From Albidovulum sp. (GTDB lineage Bacteria > Pseudomonadota > Alphaproteobacteria > Rhodobacterales > Rhodobacteraceae), in NCBI GenBank assembly GCA_020637635.1, contig JACKKB010000009.1, positions 103,495 through 167,494 of the forward strand: a stretch of DNA of 64,000 bases. The letters are read 5' to 3'. The notes under the pieces were generated by a model that searched no databases, was not told the origin of the DNA, and worked only from the letters and a program-made list of their open reading frames with translations. The translations under genes and the position numbers were made by a program. This document shows, in pieces, positions 9,494 through 17,523 of this stretch; position 1 is the stretch's first letter; each line of letters opens with the position of its first letter.

Positions 9494-10424
9494 CCTGCCC
9501 GTCACCGATGTCAAGGCGGCGCTGAAGCCGCCGCGCAACCAGTGGCTCGACGTCTGGGATCAGTTCCGCACCCACAAGGGCGCGCTCGTCGGCCTCGTCA
9601 TCTTCATCGCCATCGTCGCGGCGGTGGTCATCGGCCCGTTCCTGTGGCGCATCGACCCGACCTATGTCGATCCGAACCCGGTCAACATGCTGAAGCTGCG
9701 CAACCAGGGCCCGAGCCTCGCCCGCCCCTTCGGCACCGACCAGCTTGGCCGCGACATGCTGGCGCGGATGATGGCGGGCGGCAAGGTCTCGATCGCGGTC
9801 GGCCTCACGGCCATGGCGCTCTCGCTCTTCCTCGGCACGCTCATCGGCGTGCTCGCGGGCTTCTTCCGCCGCCTTGACGGGCCGCTCATGTCGCTGACCG
9901 ACCTCTTTCTCTCGCTGCCGCTGCTGCCGCTTCTCCTGCTCATGGTGACGCTCTTCCGCGACTCGCTCAGCCAGGCGCTCGGCGTCGAGACGGGGATCTT
10001 CCTGCTCATCGTGACCGCGATCGCGGTGACCAGCTGGATGCACACCGCACGCATCGTCCGCGGCGAGGTTCTGGCTCTGAAGGAGCGTGAATTCGTGCTG
10101 GCGGCGCGGTCGATCGGCACGCCGTCGCGGCGGCTGGTGCTGCGCCATGTCCTGCCCAACGTGATGAGCCCGATCATGGTCTCGGCCACGCTCGGCATCG
10201 CCAACGCGATCATCACCGAAAGCGCGCTTTCCTTCCTCGGCCTCGGCTTTCCGCCGGATTTCCCGACCTGGGGGCGGATCCTCTTCGACGCCGTCGACCA
10301 GATGCAGCTCTATCCCTTGCGGGTGATCCTGCCGGGCGTCGCGATCTCGCTCGTGGTGCTTTCGGTCAACTACATCGGCGACGGCCTGCGCGACGCGCTC
10401 GACCCGCGCATCCGCGGCCGCTGA
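9486..10424 (+). CDS. ABC transporter permease (DppC/OppC type)
   Basis: The protein has 312 residues and starts inside the end of the previous permease gene. An N-terminal cytoplasmic segment (NQWLDVWDQFRTHKGALVGL) leads into the first membrane helix. Motif FGTDQLGRDMLARMMAGGKVS and the EAA loop LAARSIGTPSRRLVLRHVLPN are characteristic of DppC. The C-terminal GDGLRDALDPRIRGR is also standard. It is the last gene of the transporter operon; its stop is three bases from the convergent DUF3422 gene, leaving no room for a separate terminator. Confidence 0.92.
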   Translation: MTDLPVTDVKAALKPPRNQWLDVWDQFRTHKGALVGLVIFIAIVAAVVIGPFLWRIDPTYVDPNPVNMLKLRNQGPSLARPFGTDQLGRDMLARMMAGGKVSIAVGLTAMALSLFLGTLIGVLAGFFRRLDGPLMSLTDLFLSLPLLPLLLLMVTLFRDSLSQALGVETGIFLLIVTAIAVTSWMHTARIVRGEVLALKEREFVLAARSIGTPSRRLVLRHVLPNVMSPIMVSATLGIANAIITESALSFLGLGFPPDFPTWGRILFDAVDQMQLYPLRVILPGVAISLVVLSVNYIGDGLRDALDPRIRGR

Positions 10425-10427
10425 GAG

Positions 10428-11705
10428 CTAGTGAATGCCGCGCCGGATGCGGCGGATCATGAACCAGACCGCAAGAGCCACGAGCGGCACGAGCCCGGCC
10501 GTCAGCGCCGACTTGGGCAGGTGCAGCGCCTCGGCGAAGGGCAGAAGCAGGTAGGTCGCAAGGCTCACCGCATAGTAGCTGATCGCCACCACCGAGAGCC
10601 CCTCGACCGTGTGCTGGAGCCTCAGCTGCAGGTCCGCGCGCCGGTCCATGCTTTCCAGGAGCTTCTGGTTCTGCGCCGAGCGTTCGACATCGACCCGCGT
10701 GCGCAGAAGCTCGCCCGCCCGCTCGGCCCGCTCGGCCATCTGTTCAAGCCGCCGTTCGGCGGATTTCACCGTCCGCATCGCCGGATCGTAGCGCCGCATC
10801 ATGAATTCGCCGAAGGTCTGACGCCCGTCGAACCGCGTTTCGCGCAGGATCGACACGCGCTGGTTCACGATCGCCTCATAGGCGCCGGTGGCCCCGAAGC
10901 GGAAGGAATGGGCGACGGCGAGCGTCTCGAGCTCGGCCGAGATGTTCAGCAACCGGTGCAGCGTCTCTTCGCCATCGCCGTCCGGCGCCGAAATGGTCGC
11001 GACAAGCTCCGAGAGCTGCGGATCAAGCGCGCTGAGCCGCCCGCCAAGATCCCGCGCCCGGCCGAGACCCAGCATCGACATCGCCCGATAGGTCTCGATC
11101 TCGCAGAGCCGCTGGACGATCCGCCCGATCCGGCGATGGCCGATCCCCGGCCTTGCGAAGACCGCGAAACGCATCATGCCGGCGGGATCGATCTGGAAGT
11201 CGCCGGCGATGATCGCGCTTTCGTCCAGCACCCAGGAACAGGCCAGGCTTTCCGGCACCATCCAGTCGGCGACACTGCGACGCACGTGATCGAGATCCGC
11301 GGTCAGCGGCTCGACCCGAAGCAGGATCGCCGCCACCACCTTGCCCGGCGCCTTTGCCATCCAGTCGGCCGGGAAGACCTGCGCCTCGGCCGGGTCGAAG
11401 GGCCGTGCGCCGACACCACGCCCGAAGGCCGAATAGGTCACGAATTCGGTGTGGCTTTCCCATTTCAGATCGTAGCGCCCGATCCGCGCCGCGTGATGGG
11501 TGGCGCCCGCGGGCGGATGGGCGGCGCCATTGCGCTCGAGGAGCGCCAGAAGATGCGCCCGGTCGGCTGCCCGGTCGCGGTTATGCGCGTCGCTCGGTTC
11601 CTTGACCGCGTAATAGACCGCGTGGCAAGGCGCCTCGAGCGACGGGAACGGCCGCGCATGCAGCTCGTTCACGAGGGCGTAGCGCTGGGGATGGTTGTCG
11701 ATCAT
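10428..11705 (-). CDS. DUF3422 family membrane-anchored protein
   Basis: The protein has 425 residues from ATG 11705, chosen because the conserved RYALVNELHARPFP block follows within seven residues; a start further upstream at 11759 adds unrelated sequence. A long charged central region includes a helical, probably coiled-coil segment (about 290-360, rich in Arg/Glu). Two C-terminal membrane helices follow (about 373-393 and 400-417), ending in a basic tail. DUF3422 proteins are conserved in Proteobacteria with no established function that I know of. The large soluble domain is probably cytoplasmic. No operon partner is evident. Confidence 0.85.
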   Translation of the reverse strand: MIDNHPQRYALVNELHARPFPSLEAPCHAVYYAVKEPSDAHNRDRAADRAHLLALLERNGAAHPPAGATHHAARIGRYDLKWESHTEFVTYSAFGRGVGARPFDPAEAQVFPADWMAKAPGKVVAAILLRVEPLTADLDHVRRSVADWMVPESLACSWVLDESAIIAGDFQIDPAGMMRFAVFARPGIGHRRIGRIVQRLCEIETYRAMSMLGLGRARDLGGRLSALDPQLSELVATISAPDGDGEETLHRLLNISAELETLAVAHSFRFGATGAYEAIVNQRVSILRETRFDGRQTFGEFMMRRYDPAMRTVKSAERRLEQMAERAERAGELLRTRVDVERSAQNQKLLESMDRRADLQLRLQHTVEGLSVVAISYYAVSLATYLLLPFAEALHLPKSALTAGLVPLVALAVWFMIRRIRRGIH

Positions 11706-11834
11706 CGGCCGGCCGTTCGTTTTCTGCGGCGACACTAGCGCCCGCGGACGAAAACACACCGCCCGACCGCTGCCGTGAAAGGCACGCGGACGTATACTTG
11801 TATTTGTGCAACGCTGCCGCCCCGGCCGGCCGTC

Positions 11835-12125
11835 TCAGGCGAGATGCGTCGCGAAAGGCCCGAGCGTTCGTGACCAGGCAGGTTCGGCCGCGGCCGCGTC
11901 TGAGCGCGGCGTCGTGTCGTTGTGAAATCCTTGGTTGGCGCCCTCGCAGATGAAGGCCTCGTAGCGCTTGCCATAGGCCCTTAGCGCCGCCTCGTACTCT
12001 GGCCGGCCCTCGTTGATCCGCGTGTCGCGCCCGGCGTAGAGCATCAGCAACGGCGCCTCGATCCTGGGCAGATCCGCCGCGGGCGGCTGGCGGCCGTAGA
12101 AGGGAACCCCGGCGGCAAACCTGCC
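11835..12125 (-). pseudogene. Dienelactone hydrolase remnant (C-terminal third only)
   Basis: On the minus strand, about 95 codons match the C-terminal part of dienelactone hydrolase family proteins. The sequence runs from AGVPFYGRQPPAADLP through LLMLYAGRDTRINEG, which retains the catalytic Asp region, to GFHNDTTPRSD and the stop at 11835-11837. The N-terminal half, including the nucleophile Cys motif, is absent. The frame continues upstream to about 12293 but encodes only low-complexity Pro/Arg/Ser sequence. The family motif normally reads HGFHNDTTPRYD; here the catalytic His position is Gln (NQGFHND). The loss of both the nucleophile and the histidine indicates a decaying gene, not a functional short protein. 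Boundaries are approximate. Confidence 0.7.
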
Positions 12126-12322
12126 CGCGCGCTCGATGAACCCGCGCCCGGGACATCTTTCCGTGCGCCTAGCCGTCGAAGATCTCGGGGATGCAGGGGG
12201 CGAGGTCCCTGGCGCTCCCCCGGGGCTCGGGTCCGGTCTCGGGATCCCTGGAGGATACCCCGCTGCGAAAGGAGGGAGGATAGACCGGGGCACGCCGGTC
12301 GCCCCCCCGGCACAAGACCGCG

Positions 12323-12344
12323 GGCCCGCCGCAATGGGCGGGCC
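12323..12344 (-). terminator. Hairpin downstream of pntB, possible terminator
   Basis: An 8-bp perfect stem (GGCCCGCC / GGCGGGCC) with a GCAATG loop lies 38 bases after the pntB stop. There is no clear T-run on the minus strand, so termination may be weak or need a factor. A run of ten C residues sits between it and pntB at 12362-12371. Confidence 0.4.
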
Positions 12345-12381
12345 TCACGCCTGTCGTTCGGCCCCCCCCCCTCGGGCCGGA

Positions 12382-13815
12382 TCAGTCGAGCATCGGCAGC
12401 AGGCTGTCCACCGACTTCTTGGCGTCGCCGTAGAACATCCGCGTGTTGTCCTTGTAGAACAAGGGGTTCTCGATGCCGGAATAGCCGGTTCCCTGCCCGC
12501 GCTTGGAGACGAAGACCTGCTTGGCCTTCCAGCATTCCAGCACCGGCATCCCGGCGATGGGCGAGTTCGGGTCTTCCTGCGCGGCCGGATTCACGATGTC
12601 GTTCGAGCCGATGACGATGGCGACATCGGTCTCCGGGAAGTCCGCGTTGATCTCGTCCATCTCCAGCACGATGTCGTAGGGCACCTTGGCCTCGGCCAAA
12701 AGCACGTTCATGTGGCCGGGCAGCCGGCCCGCGACCGGGTGGATGGCAAAGCGCACGGTCTTGCCCTTCGCGCGCAGCTTGCGCGTCAGCTCGCTGACCG
12801 ATTGCTGGGCCTGCGCCACCGCCATGCCGTAGCCGGGGATGATGATGACGCTGTCGGCTTCGTTCAGCGCCGCGGCCACGCCTTCGGCGTCGATCGCGAT
12901 CTGTTCGCCCGTCACCTCCATCTGCGGCCCGGCGGTATTGCCGAACCCGCCGAGGATGACGCTGATGAACGACCGGTTCATCGCCTTGCACATGATGTAG
13001 CTGAGGATCGCGCCCGAGGAGCCGACAAGTGCGCCGACCACGATCAGGAGATCGTTGCCGAGCGAGAAGCCGATCGCGGCCGCGGCCCAGCCCGAATAGC
13101 TGTTGAGCATGGAGACCACGACCGGCATGTCCGCGCCGCCGATCCCCATGATCAGGTGATAGCCGATGAAGAAGGCGAGAAGCGTCATCGCGATCAACGT
13201 CCAGACCCCGGCGCCATTGACGTAGGCAAGCAGGAGCAGAACCGACAGGAGCGCCGCGCCGGCATTCAGGAGATGTCCGCCCGGAAGCTTCTCGGCCTTG
13301 GACGTGAGCTTGCCCGCGAGCTTGCCGAAGGCGACGACCGAGCCGGTGAAGGTCACCGCCCCGATGAAGACGCCGAGGAAGACCTCGACGCGCATGATCG
13401 AAAGCTCGATCGGCGTCTTGTGGGCCAGAACCGCGGCAAACCCCGTCAGGGCGTGGCGTGCGGTCTCGTCCATCGCGGCCACGCGCGCGGCCTCGATATG
13501 GGCGTTGTAGCCGATGAAGACCGCGGCGAGGCCGACGAGCGAATGCATCGCGGCGACAAGCTGGGGCATCTCGGTCATCTGCACGCGCTGTGCCACGATC
13601 CAGCCGATGACCCCGCCGGCAAGCACCAGCAGCACCGAGAGGACCCAGAGGCCCGAACCCGGCCCGATCAGGGTGGCGACCACGGCAAGCGCCATGCCGA
13701 CGATCCCGTACCAGACCGCGCGCTTGGCGCTTTCCTGCCCCGAGAGCCCGCCGAGCGAGAGGATGAAGAGCACCGCCGCGACGACATAGGCGGCCGTTGT
13801 GAATCCGAATTCCAT
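12382..13815 (-). CDS. pntB: NAD(P) transhydrogenase subunit beta
   Basis: The protein has 477 residues from ATG 13815, with an aaggggg ribosome site nine bases upstream. The N-terminal half is a bundle of membrane helices ([21 protein letters not shown] onward). The C-terminal domain III binds NADP(H): [33 protein letters not shown] and the [10 protein letters not shown] segment. With PntA it couples proton flow across the inner membrane to reduction of NADP by NADH, supplying NADPH. The gene lies 13 bases after pntA in one operon. Length and motif order match intact PntB. Confidence 0.95.
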   Translation of the reverse strand: MEFGFTTAAYVVAAVLFILSLGGLSGQESAKRAVWYGIVGMALAVVATLIGPGSGLWVLSVLLVLAGGVIGWIVAQRVQMTEMPQLVAAMHSLVGLAAVFIGYNAHIEAARVAAMDETARHALTGFAAVLAHKTPIELSIMRVEVFLGVFIGAVTFTGSVVAFGKLAGKLTSKAEKLPGGHLLNAGAALLSVLLLLAYVNGAGVWTLIAMTLLAFFIGYHLIMGIGGADMPVVVSMLNSYSGWAAAAIGFSLGNDLLIVVGALVGSSGAILSYIMCKAMNRSFISVILGGFGNTAGPQMEVTGEQIAIDAEGVAAALNEADSVIIIPGYGMAVAQAQQSVSELTRKLRAKGKTVRFAIHPVAGRLPGHMNVLLAEAKVPYDIVLEMDEINADFPETDVAIVIGSNDIVNPAAQEDPNSPIAGMPVLECWKAKQVFVSKRGQGTGYSGIENPLFYKDNTRMFYGDAKKSVDSLLPMLD

Positions 13816-13828
13816 GACTTCGGCCCCC

Positions 13829-15400
13829 TTACGACTTCTGGAACATGGCGAGCATGCGCCGGGTGACCAGGAAGCCACCGAAGATGTTGATCCCGGCCAT
13901 GAAGACCGACAGTGCCGCGAGCAGGATCACCAGGAAGGATCCCGAGCCGATCTGCATGAGCGCGCCGAGGATGATGATCGACGAGATCGCGTTCGTGACC
14001 GCCATCAGTGGCGTGTGCAGCGAATGCGAGACGTTCCAGATCACCTGGAAGCCGATGAAGACCGAGAGCACGAAGACGATGAAGTGCTGCATGAAGCTGG
14101 CCGGGGCGACGAGCCCGACGAGCAGCAGGAGCACGCCGCCGAGTGCGAGCAACCCCACCTGCTGGCGCGTCTCGGCCCGGAAGGCGGCGATCTCGTTCGC
14201 GCGCTTCTCCTCCGGCGTCGGCTCCTTCGGCTTCTCCTTCTTCTGCACCGCGATCGCCTGGATCTTCGGCGGCGGCGGCGGGAAGGTGATCGCGCCGGCA
14301 TGGGTGACAGTCGCGCCGCGGATCACGTCATCTTCCATGTTCTGGTTGATGGCGCCGTCCTTGCCCGGCGTAAGATCGGACACCATGTGCCTGATGTTGT
14401 TCGAATAAAGCGTGGAGGACTGGGTCGCCATCCGGCTCGGGAAGTCGGTGTAGCCGATGATGGTCACGCCGTTGTCGGAGACGACCTTCTCGTCCGGCCT
14501 GGTCAGTTCGCAGTTGCCGCCGCGCTCGGCCGCCAGATCGACGATGACCGAGCCGGGCTTCATCGCCTCGACCATGTCCTTCGTCCAGAGAACCGGCGCG
14601 TCGCGGCCCGGGATGAGCGCGGTGGTGATGACGATGTCCATCTCCGGCGCCAGTTCGCGGAACTTCTTCAGCTGCGCCTCGCGGAACTCCGGCGACGAGG
14701 GCGCGGCATAGCCGCCCGTCGCCGCGCCGTCCGTCTGGTTTTCGGCGAAGTCGAGATAGACGAACTCGGCCCCCATCGATTCGATCTGCTCGGCAACCTC
14801 GGGCCGCACGTCGAAGGCATAGGTGATCGCGCCGAGCGAGGTGGCGGTGCCGATCGCCGCCAGCCCCGCGACGCCGGCGCCGACGATCAGCACCTTGGCC
14901 GGCGGCACCTTGCCCGCCGCCGTCACCTGGCCGGTGAAGAAGCGGCCGAAGTTGTTGCCGGCCTCGATCACCGCGCGGTAGCCGGCGATGTTGGCCATCG
15001 AGGACAACGCGTCCATCTTCTGCGCCCGGCTGATCCGCGGCACCATGTCCATCGCGATCACGGTCGCGCCCTGCTTCTCGGCCAGCGCGAGAAGCTCCTT
15101 GTTCTGAGCCGGGTAGAAGAAGGAGATGAGCGTCTGACCGGCTCCGAGGCGCCTGGTCTCGGTCGTGCTCGGCGGACGCACCTTGGCGATCACCTCGGCC
15201 TCCTTGAAGAGCGCCGCCGCGGTCTTGACCACCTTGACGCCGGCCGCCTCGTAGGCGGCGTCGGAAAACCCCGCCGCCGCGCCCGCGCCCGCCTCGATGA
15301 GGCATGAGTGACCGAGTTTCTGAAGCTGCACGGCCGAGTCCGGCGTCATCGCCACCCGGTTCTCGCCCGCGAAGGTCTCCTTCGGTGTTCCGATCTTCAC
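13829..15400 (-). CDS. pntA: NAD(P) transhydrogenase subunit alpha (single-chain PntA)
   Basis: The protein has 523 residues from a GTG start at 15400, preceded by ggggag six bases upstream; the family N-terminus [10 protein letters not shown] fits this start. Domain I binds NAD(H), with Rossmann motif [20 protein letters not shown] at about 171-190. A Pro/Lys linker ([15 protein letters not shown]) leads to four C-terminal membrane helices. This is the fused alpha form, unlike bacteria where the membrane part is a separate small subunit. It partners PntB immediately downstream in proton-driven NADPH formation. Confidence 0.95.
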   Translation of the reverse strand: MKIGTPKETFAGENRVAMTPDSAVQLQKLGHSCLIEAGAGAAAGFSDAAYEAAGVKVVKTAAALFKEAEVIAKVRPPSTTETRRLGAGQTLISFFYPAQNKELLALAEKQGATVIAMDMVPRISRAQKMDALSSMANIAGYRAVIEAGNNFGRFFTGQVTAAGKVPPAKVLIVGAGVAGLAAIGTATSLGAITYAFDVRPEVAEQIESMGAEFVYLDFAENQTDGAATGGYAAPSSPEFREAQLKKFRELAPEMDIVITTALIPGRDAPVLWTKDMVEAMKPGSVIVDLAAERGGNCELTRPDEKVVSDNGVTIIGYTDFPSRMATQSSTLYSNNIRHMVSDLTPGKDGAINQNMEDDVIRGATVTHAGAITFPPPPPKIQAIAVQKKEKPKEPTPEEKRANEIAAFRAETRQQVGLLALGGVLLLLVGLVAPASFMQHFIVFVLSVFIGFQVIWNVSHSLHTPLMAVTNAISSIIILGALMQIGSGSFLVILLAALSVFMAGINIFGGFLVTRRMLAMFQKS

Positions 15401-15520
15401 TGTCTCTCCCCTTCCGAACCGGCGATGCCCGCAATCGCGCAAGATTTTTACCCTCAGCGCGAAAGCGCCGGCAACCTGTTTTTCGGAAATGGGGTCGCAA
15501 TCCCGCCGGGGCGTGTCGTC

Positions 15521-15961
15521 TCAGAGCCAGCGGCGGGTGCCGGCGCAATAGTCCTCGTATTGCTCGCCGAAATGCGCAGCAAGCCGCGCTTCCTCGTCCC
15601 GGATGAAGCGGGTCTGGATCACCCACATGAAGACCGCGACAAGTGGCAGGGCCAGAAGCGCGTCCCACGAAAAGCAAAAACCCGTCAGGACGATCGCATC
15701 GCCGAGATAGATCGGGTTGCGGCTGAGGCGGAAGATGCCGCCGTAGACCAGCGCCGCGGGATCGCGCCGCGGGATCACGGTCGTGCGCGCCACCAGCATC
15801 TGCAGGGCGGCGATGGCCATCACGATCAGCCCGAAACTCACCAGCACGGCGCCGACCGTATGGTTGAATTCGCTGTGCACCGGCACCGCCGCGCCGATGG
15901 CGCCGCAGAGCGCGGCAAAACCCGCGAGCCACACTGGGGGAAAGTCTATTTCCTTTGCCAT
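15521..15961 (-). CDS. Small membrane methyltransferase, isoprenylcysteine/phospholipid methyltransferase (ICMT/PEMT) family
   Basis: The protein has 146 residues with about four membrane helices. The family signature is present: FRLSRNPIYLG (residues 77-87), followed after a helix by RDEEARLAAHFGEQYEDYCAGTRRW, with the Glu pair at 123-124. These elements bind S-adenosylmethionine in ICMT-like enzymes. Bacterial members methylate lipids or other small hydrophobic acceptors; the acceptor here is unknown. The gene ends 120 bases upstream of pntA on the same strand, so it could be in a leader position of that operon, though a separate pntA promoter is possible. Confidence 0.8.
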   Translation of the reverse strand: MAKEIDFPPVWLAGFAALCGAIGAAVPVHSEFNHTVGAVLVSFGLIVMAIAALQMLVARTTVIPRRDPAALVYGGIFRLSRNPIYLGDAIVLTGFCFSWDALLALPLVAVFMWVIQTRFIRDEEARLAAHFGEQYEDYCAGTRRWL

Positions 15962-16148
15962 TTCCGGTCTTTACTCGTTCCGCCCGTCTGCCCCACGGCC
16001 CTCGTCTAGGCGCTGACTTTGTCATCCAAAAGACGAAAGTCCGGCGAAAGCGGGCTCACGCGCGCAACGATGGGTGATGGATTTTGCCGCCGGAATCGCC
16101 AAAACTCGCCCCCGTGGCGCGAACCGCGGCCACCCATCCGGAGCCGCC

Positions 16149-17345
16149 ATGACCGATCTCTTCGCCGAAACCCGCGCCGCCTTCGATCTGCCCGAGGGCG
16201 TGATCTACCTTGACGGCAACTCGCTCGGGCCGCTGCCGCGCGCCGCCGCGGCGCGGATCGCCCGCACCGTGACCGAGGAATGGGGCGCGATGCTCATCAC
16301 CGCCTGGAACCGCGCCGGCTGGATGGAGATGCCGCGCCGCCTCGGCGACCGGATCGGCCGCCTGATCGGTGCCGCGCCGGGAAGCGTGGTTCTGGGCGAC
16401 ACGCTGTCGATCAAGGTCTACCAGGCGCTCGCCGCCGCGCTTGCGCTGCGCCCCGGACGCCGCGTGATCCTCTCGGACAGCGGCAATTTCCCGACGGATC
16501 TCTACATGGCCGAGGGGCTGGTGAAGACGCTCGACGCCGGCCACGAGTTGCGCGTCGTCGCCCCCGAGGACATCGCCGCGGCCATCGACGACGATCTCGC
16601 CGTGCTGATGCTGACCGAGGTCGACTATCGCAGCGGCCGGCGCCATGACATGGCCGCCCTGACCGCGCGTGCCCACGCCGCCGGGGCGCTCGCCATCTGG
16701 GACCTCGCGCATTCGGCCGGCGCGCTGCCCGTCGACCTGGCCGGTGCCGGCGCCGATTTCGCCGTCGGCTGCACCTACAAGTATCTCAATGCCGGTCCCG
16801 GCGCCCCTGCCTTCATCTATGTCGCGCCGGCGCTGCAGGAGGCGGCGCAACCCGCTCTTTCGGGATGGCTCGGCCATGCCGCGCCCTTCGCCTTCGACCC
16901 CGCCTACCGCCCCGGCACCGGCATCGAGCGGATGCGCGTCGGCACGCCGCCGGTCTTGCAGATGGCGGCACTCGACGCCGCGCTCGACATCTGGGACCGG
17001 GTCGACATGGGCGCGGTCCGCACCCGCTCGGTCGAGCTGACCGAAGCCTTCATCCGCGGCGTCGAGGCCACCTGCCCCGAGCTCGCGCTCGTCTCGCCCC
17101 GCGACGCCGACCGGCGCGGCAGCCAGGTGAGCTTTCGCCACCCCGAGGGCTATGCGATCATCCAGGCCCTGATCGCCAGGGGCGTGATCGGCGACTTCCG
17201 CGCCCCCGACATCCTGCGTTTCGGTTTCACGCCGCTCTATACGACGGCGGCCGAGGTCGAGGCCGCGGTGGCGCGGATCGCCGAAGTCATGTCGGGCCGG
17301 CTCTGGGATCGTGCCGAATTCCGCCAGCGCGCCGCGGTGACCTGA
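16149..17345 (+). CDS. kynU: Kynureninase
   Basis: The protein has 398 residues from ATG 16149 with ggag five bases upstream; a start at 16074 would add a non-conserved extension. Characteristic blocks are YLDGNSLGPLP (20-30), ILSDSGNFPTDLYM (107-120), WDLAHSAGALPVDL (184-197) and the PLP-lysine motif CTYKYLNAGPG with K211. It cleaves L-kynurenine or 3-hydroxykynurenine to (hydroxy)anthranilate and alanine. Other kyn genes (tryptophan dioxygenase, formamidase) are not in the window, so it appears to be a stand-alone copy here. Length is close to the family norm of about 400. Confidence 0.93.
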   Translation: MTDLFAETRAAFDLPEGVIYLDGNSLGPLPRAAAARIARTVTEEWGAMLITAWNRAGWMEMPRRLGDRIGRLIGAAPGSVVLGDTLSIKVYQALAAALALRPGRRVILSDSGNFPTDLYMAEGLVKTLDAGHELRVVAPEDIAAAIDDDLAVLMLTEVDYRSGRRHDMAALTARAHAAGALAIWDLAHSAGALPVDLAGAGADFAVGCTYKYLNAGPGAPAFIYVAPALQEAAQPALSGWLGHAAPFAFDPAYRPGTGIERMRVGTPPVLQMAALDAALDIWDRVDMGAVRTRSVELTEAFIRGVEATCPELALVSPRDADRRGSQVSFRHPEGYAIIQALIARGVIGDFRAPDILRFGFTPLYTTAAEVEAAVARIAEVMSGRLWDRAEFRQRAAVT

Positions 17346-17399
17346 TCGACGCCGGATTCGGCCTTAATTCCGCCGCACGAGATCCCTAAGGAGGCGGCG

Positions 17400-17449
17400 C
17401 CAGACTGCGCGGGCGGAGTATCTGCCATTGTCCCGAACCGACAGTCTGG
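17400..17449. repeat. Inverted repeat upstream of the RTX-Hint gene
   Basis: CCAGACTG at 17400-17407 and CAGTCTGG at 17442-17449 form an exact 8-bp inverted repeat around a 34-base spacer. It lies in the 178-bp gap between kynU and the RTX gene. It could be a kynU end structure, part of a 5' leader, or two regulator half-sites. No T-run is present. Confidence 0.35.
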
Positions 17450-17523
17450 TTGAGGCCGCAGCCGGCGCGCCATCAGGTTTCGGTACAGCAACGGGTCCGG
17501 CCCCGGCGCAATTCGAGTGACAG

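Noticed and set aside
6434..9538. 1034-codon minus-strand open frame opposite the binding-protein and permease genes
   Set aside because: It is antisense to clear ABC transporter genes and shows no domains.
12126..12381. Coding extension of the dienelactone hydrolase relic
   Set aside because: The frame stays open but encodes Pro/Ser/Arg low-complexity sequence unlike the family, and the region has homopolymer runs.
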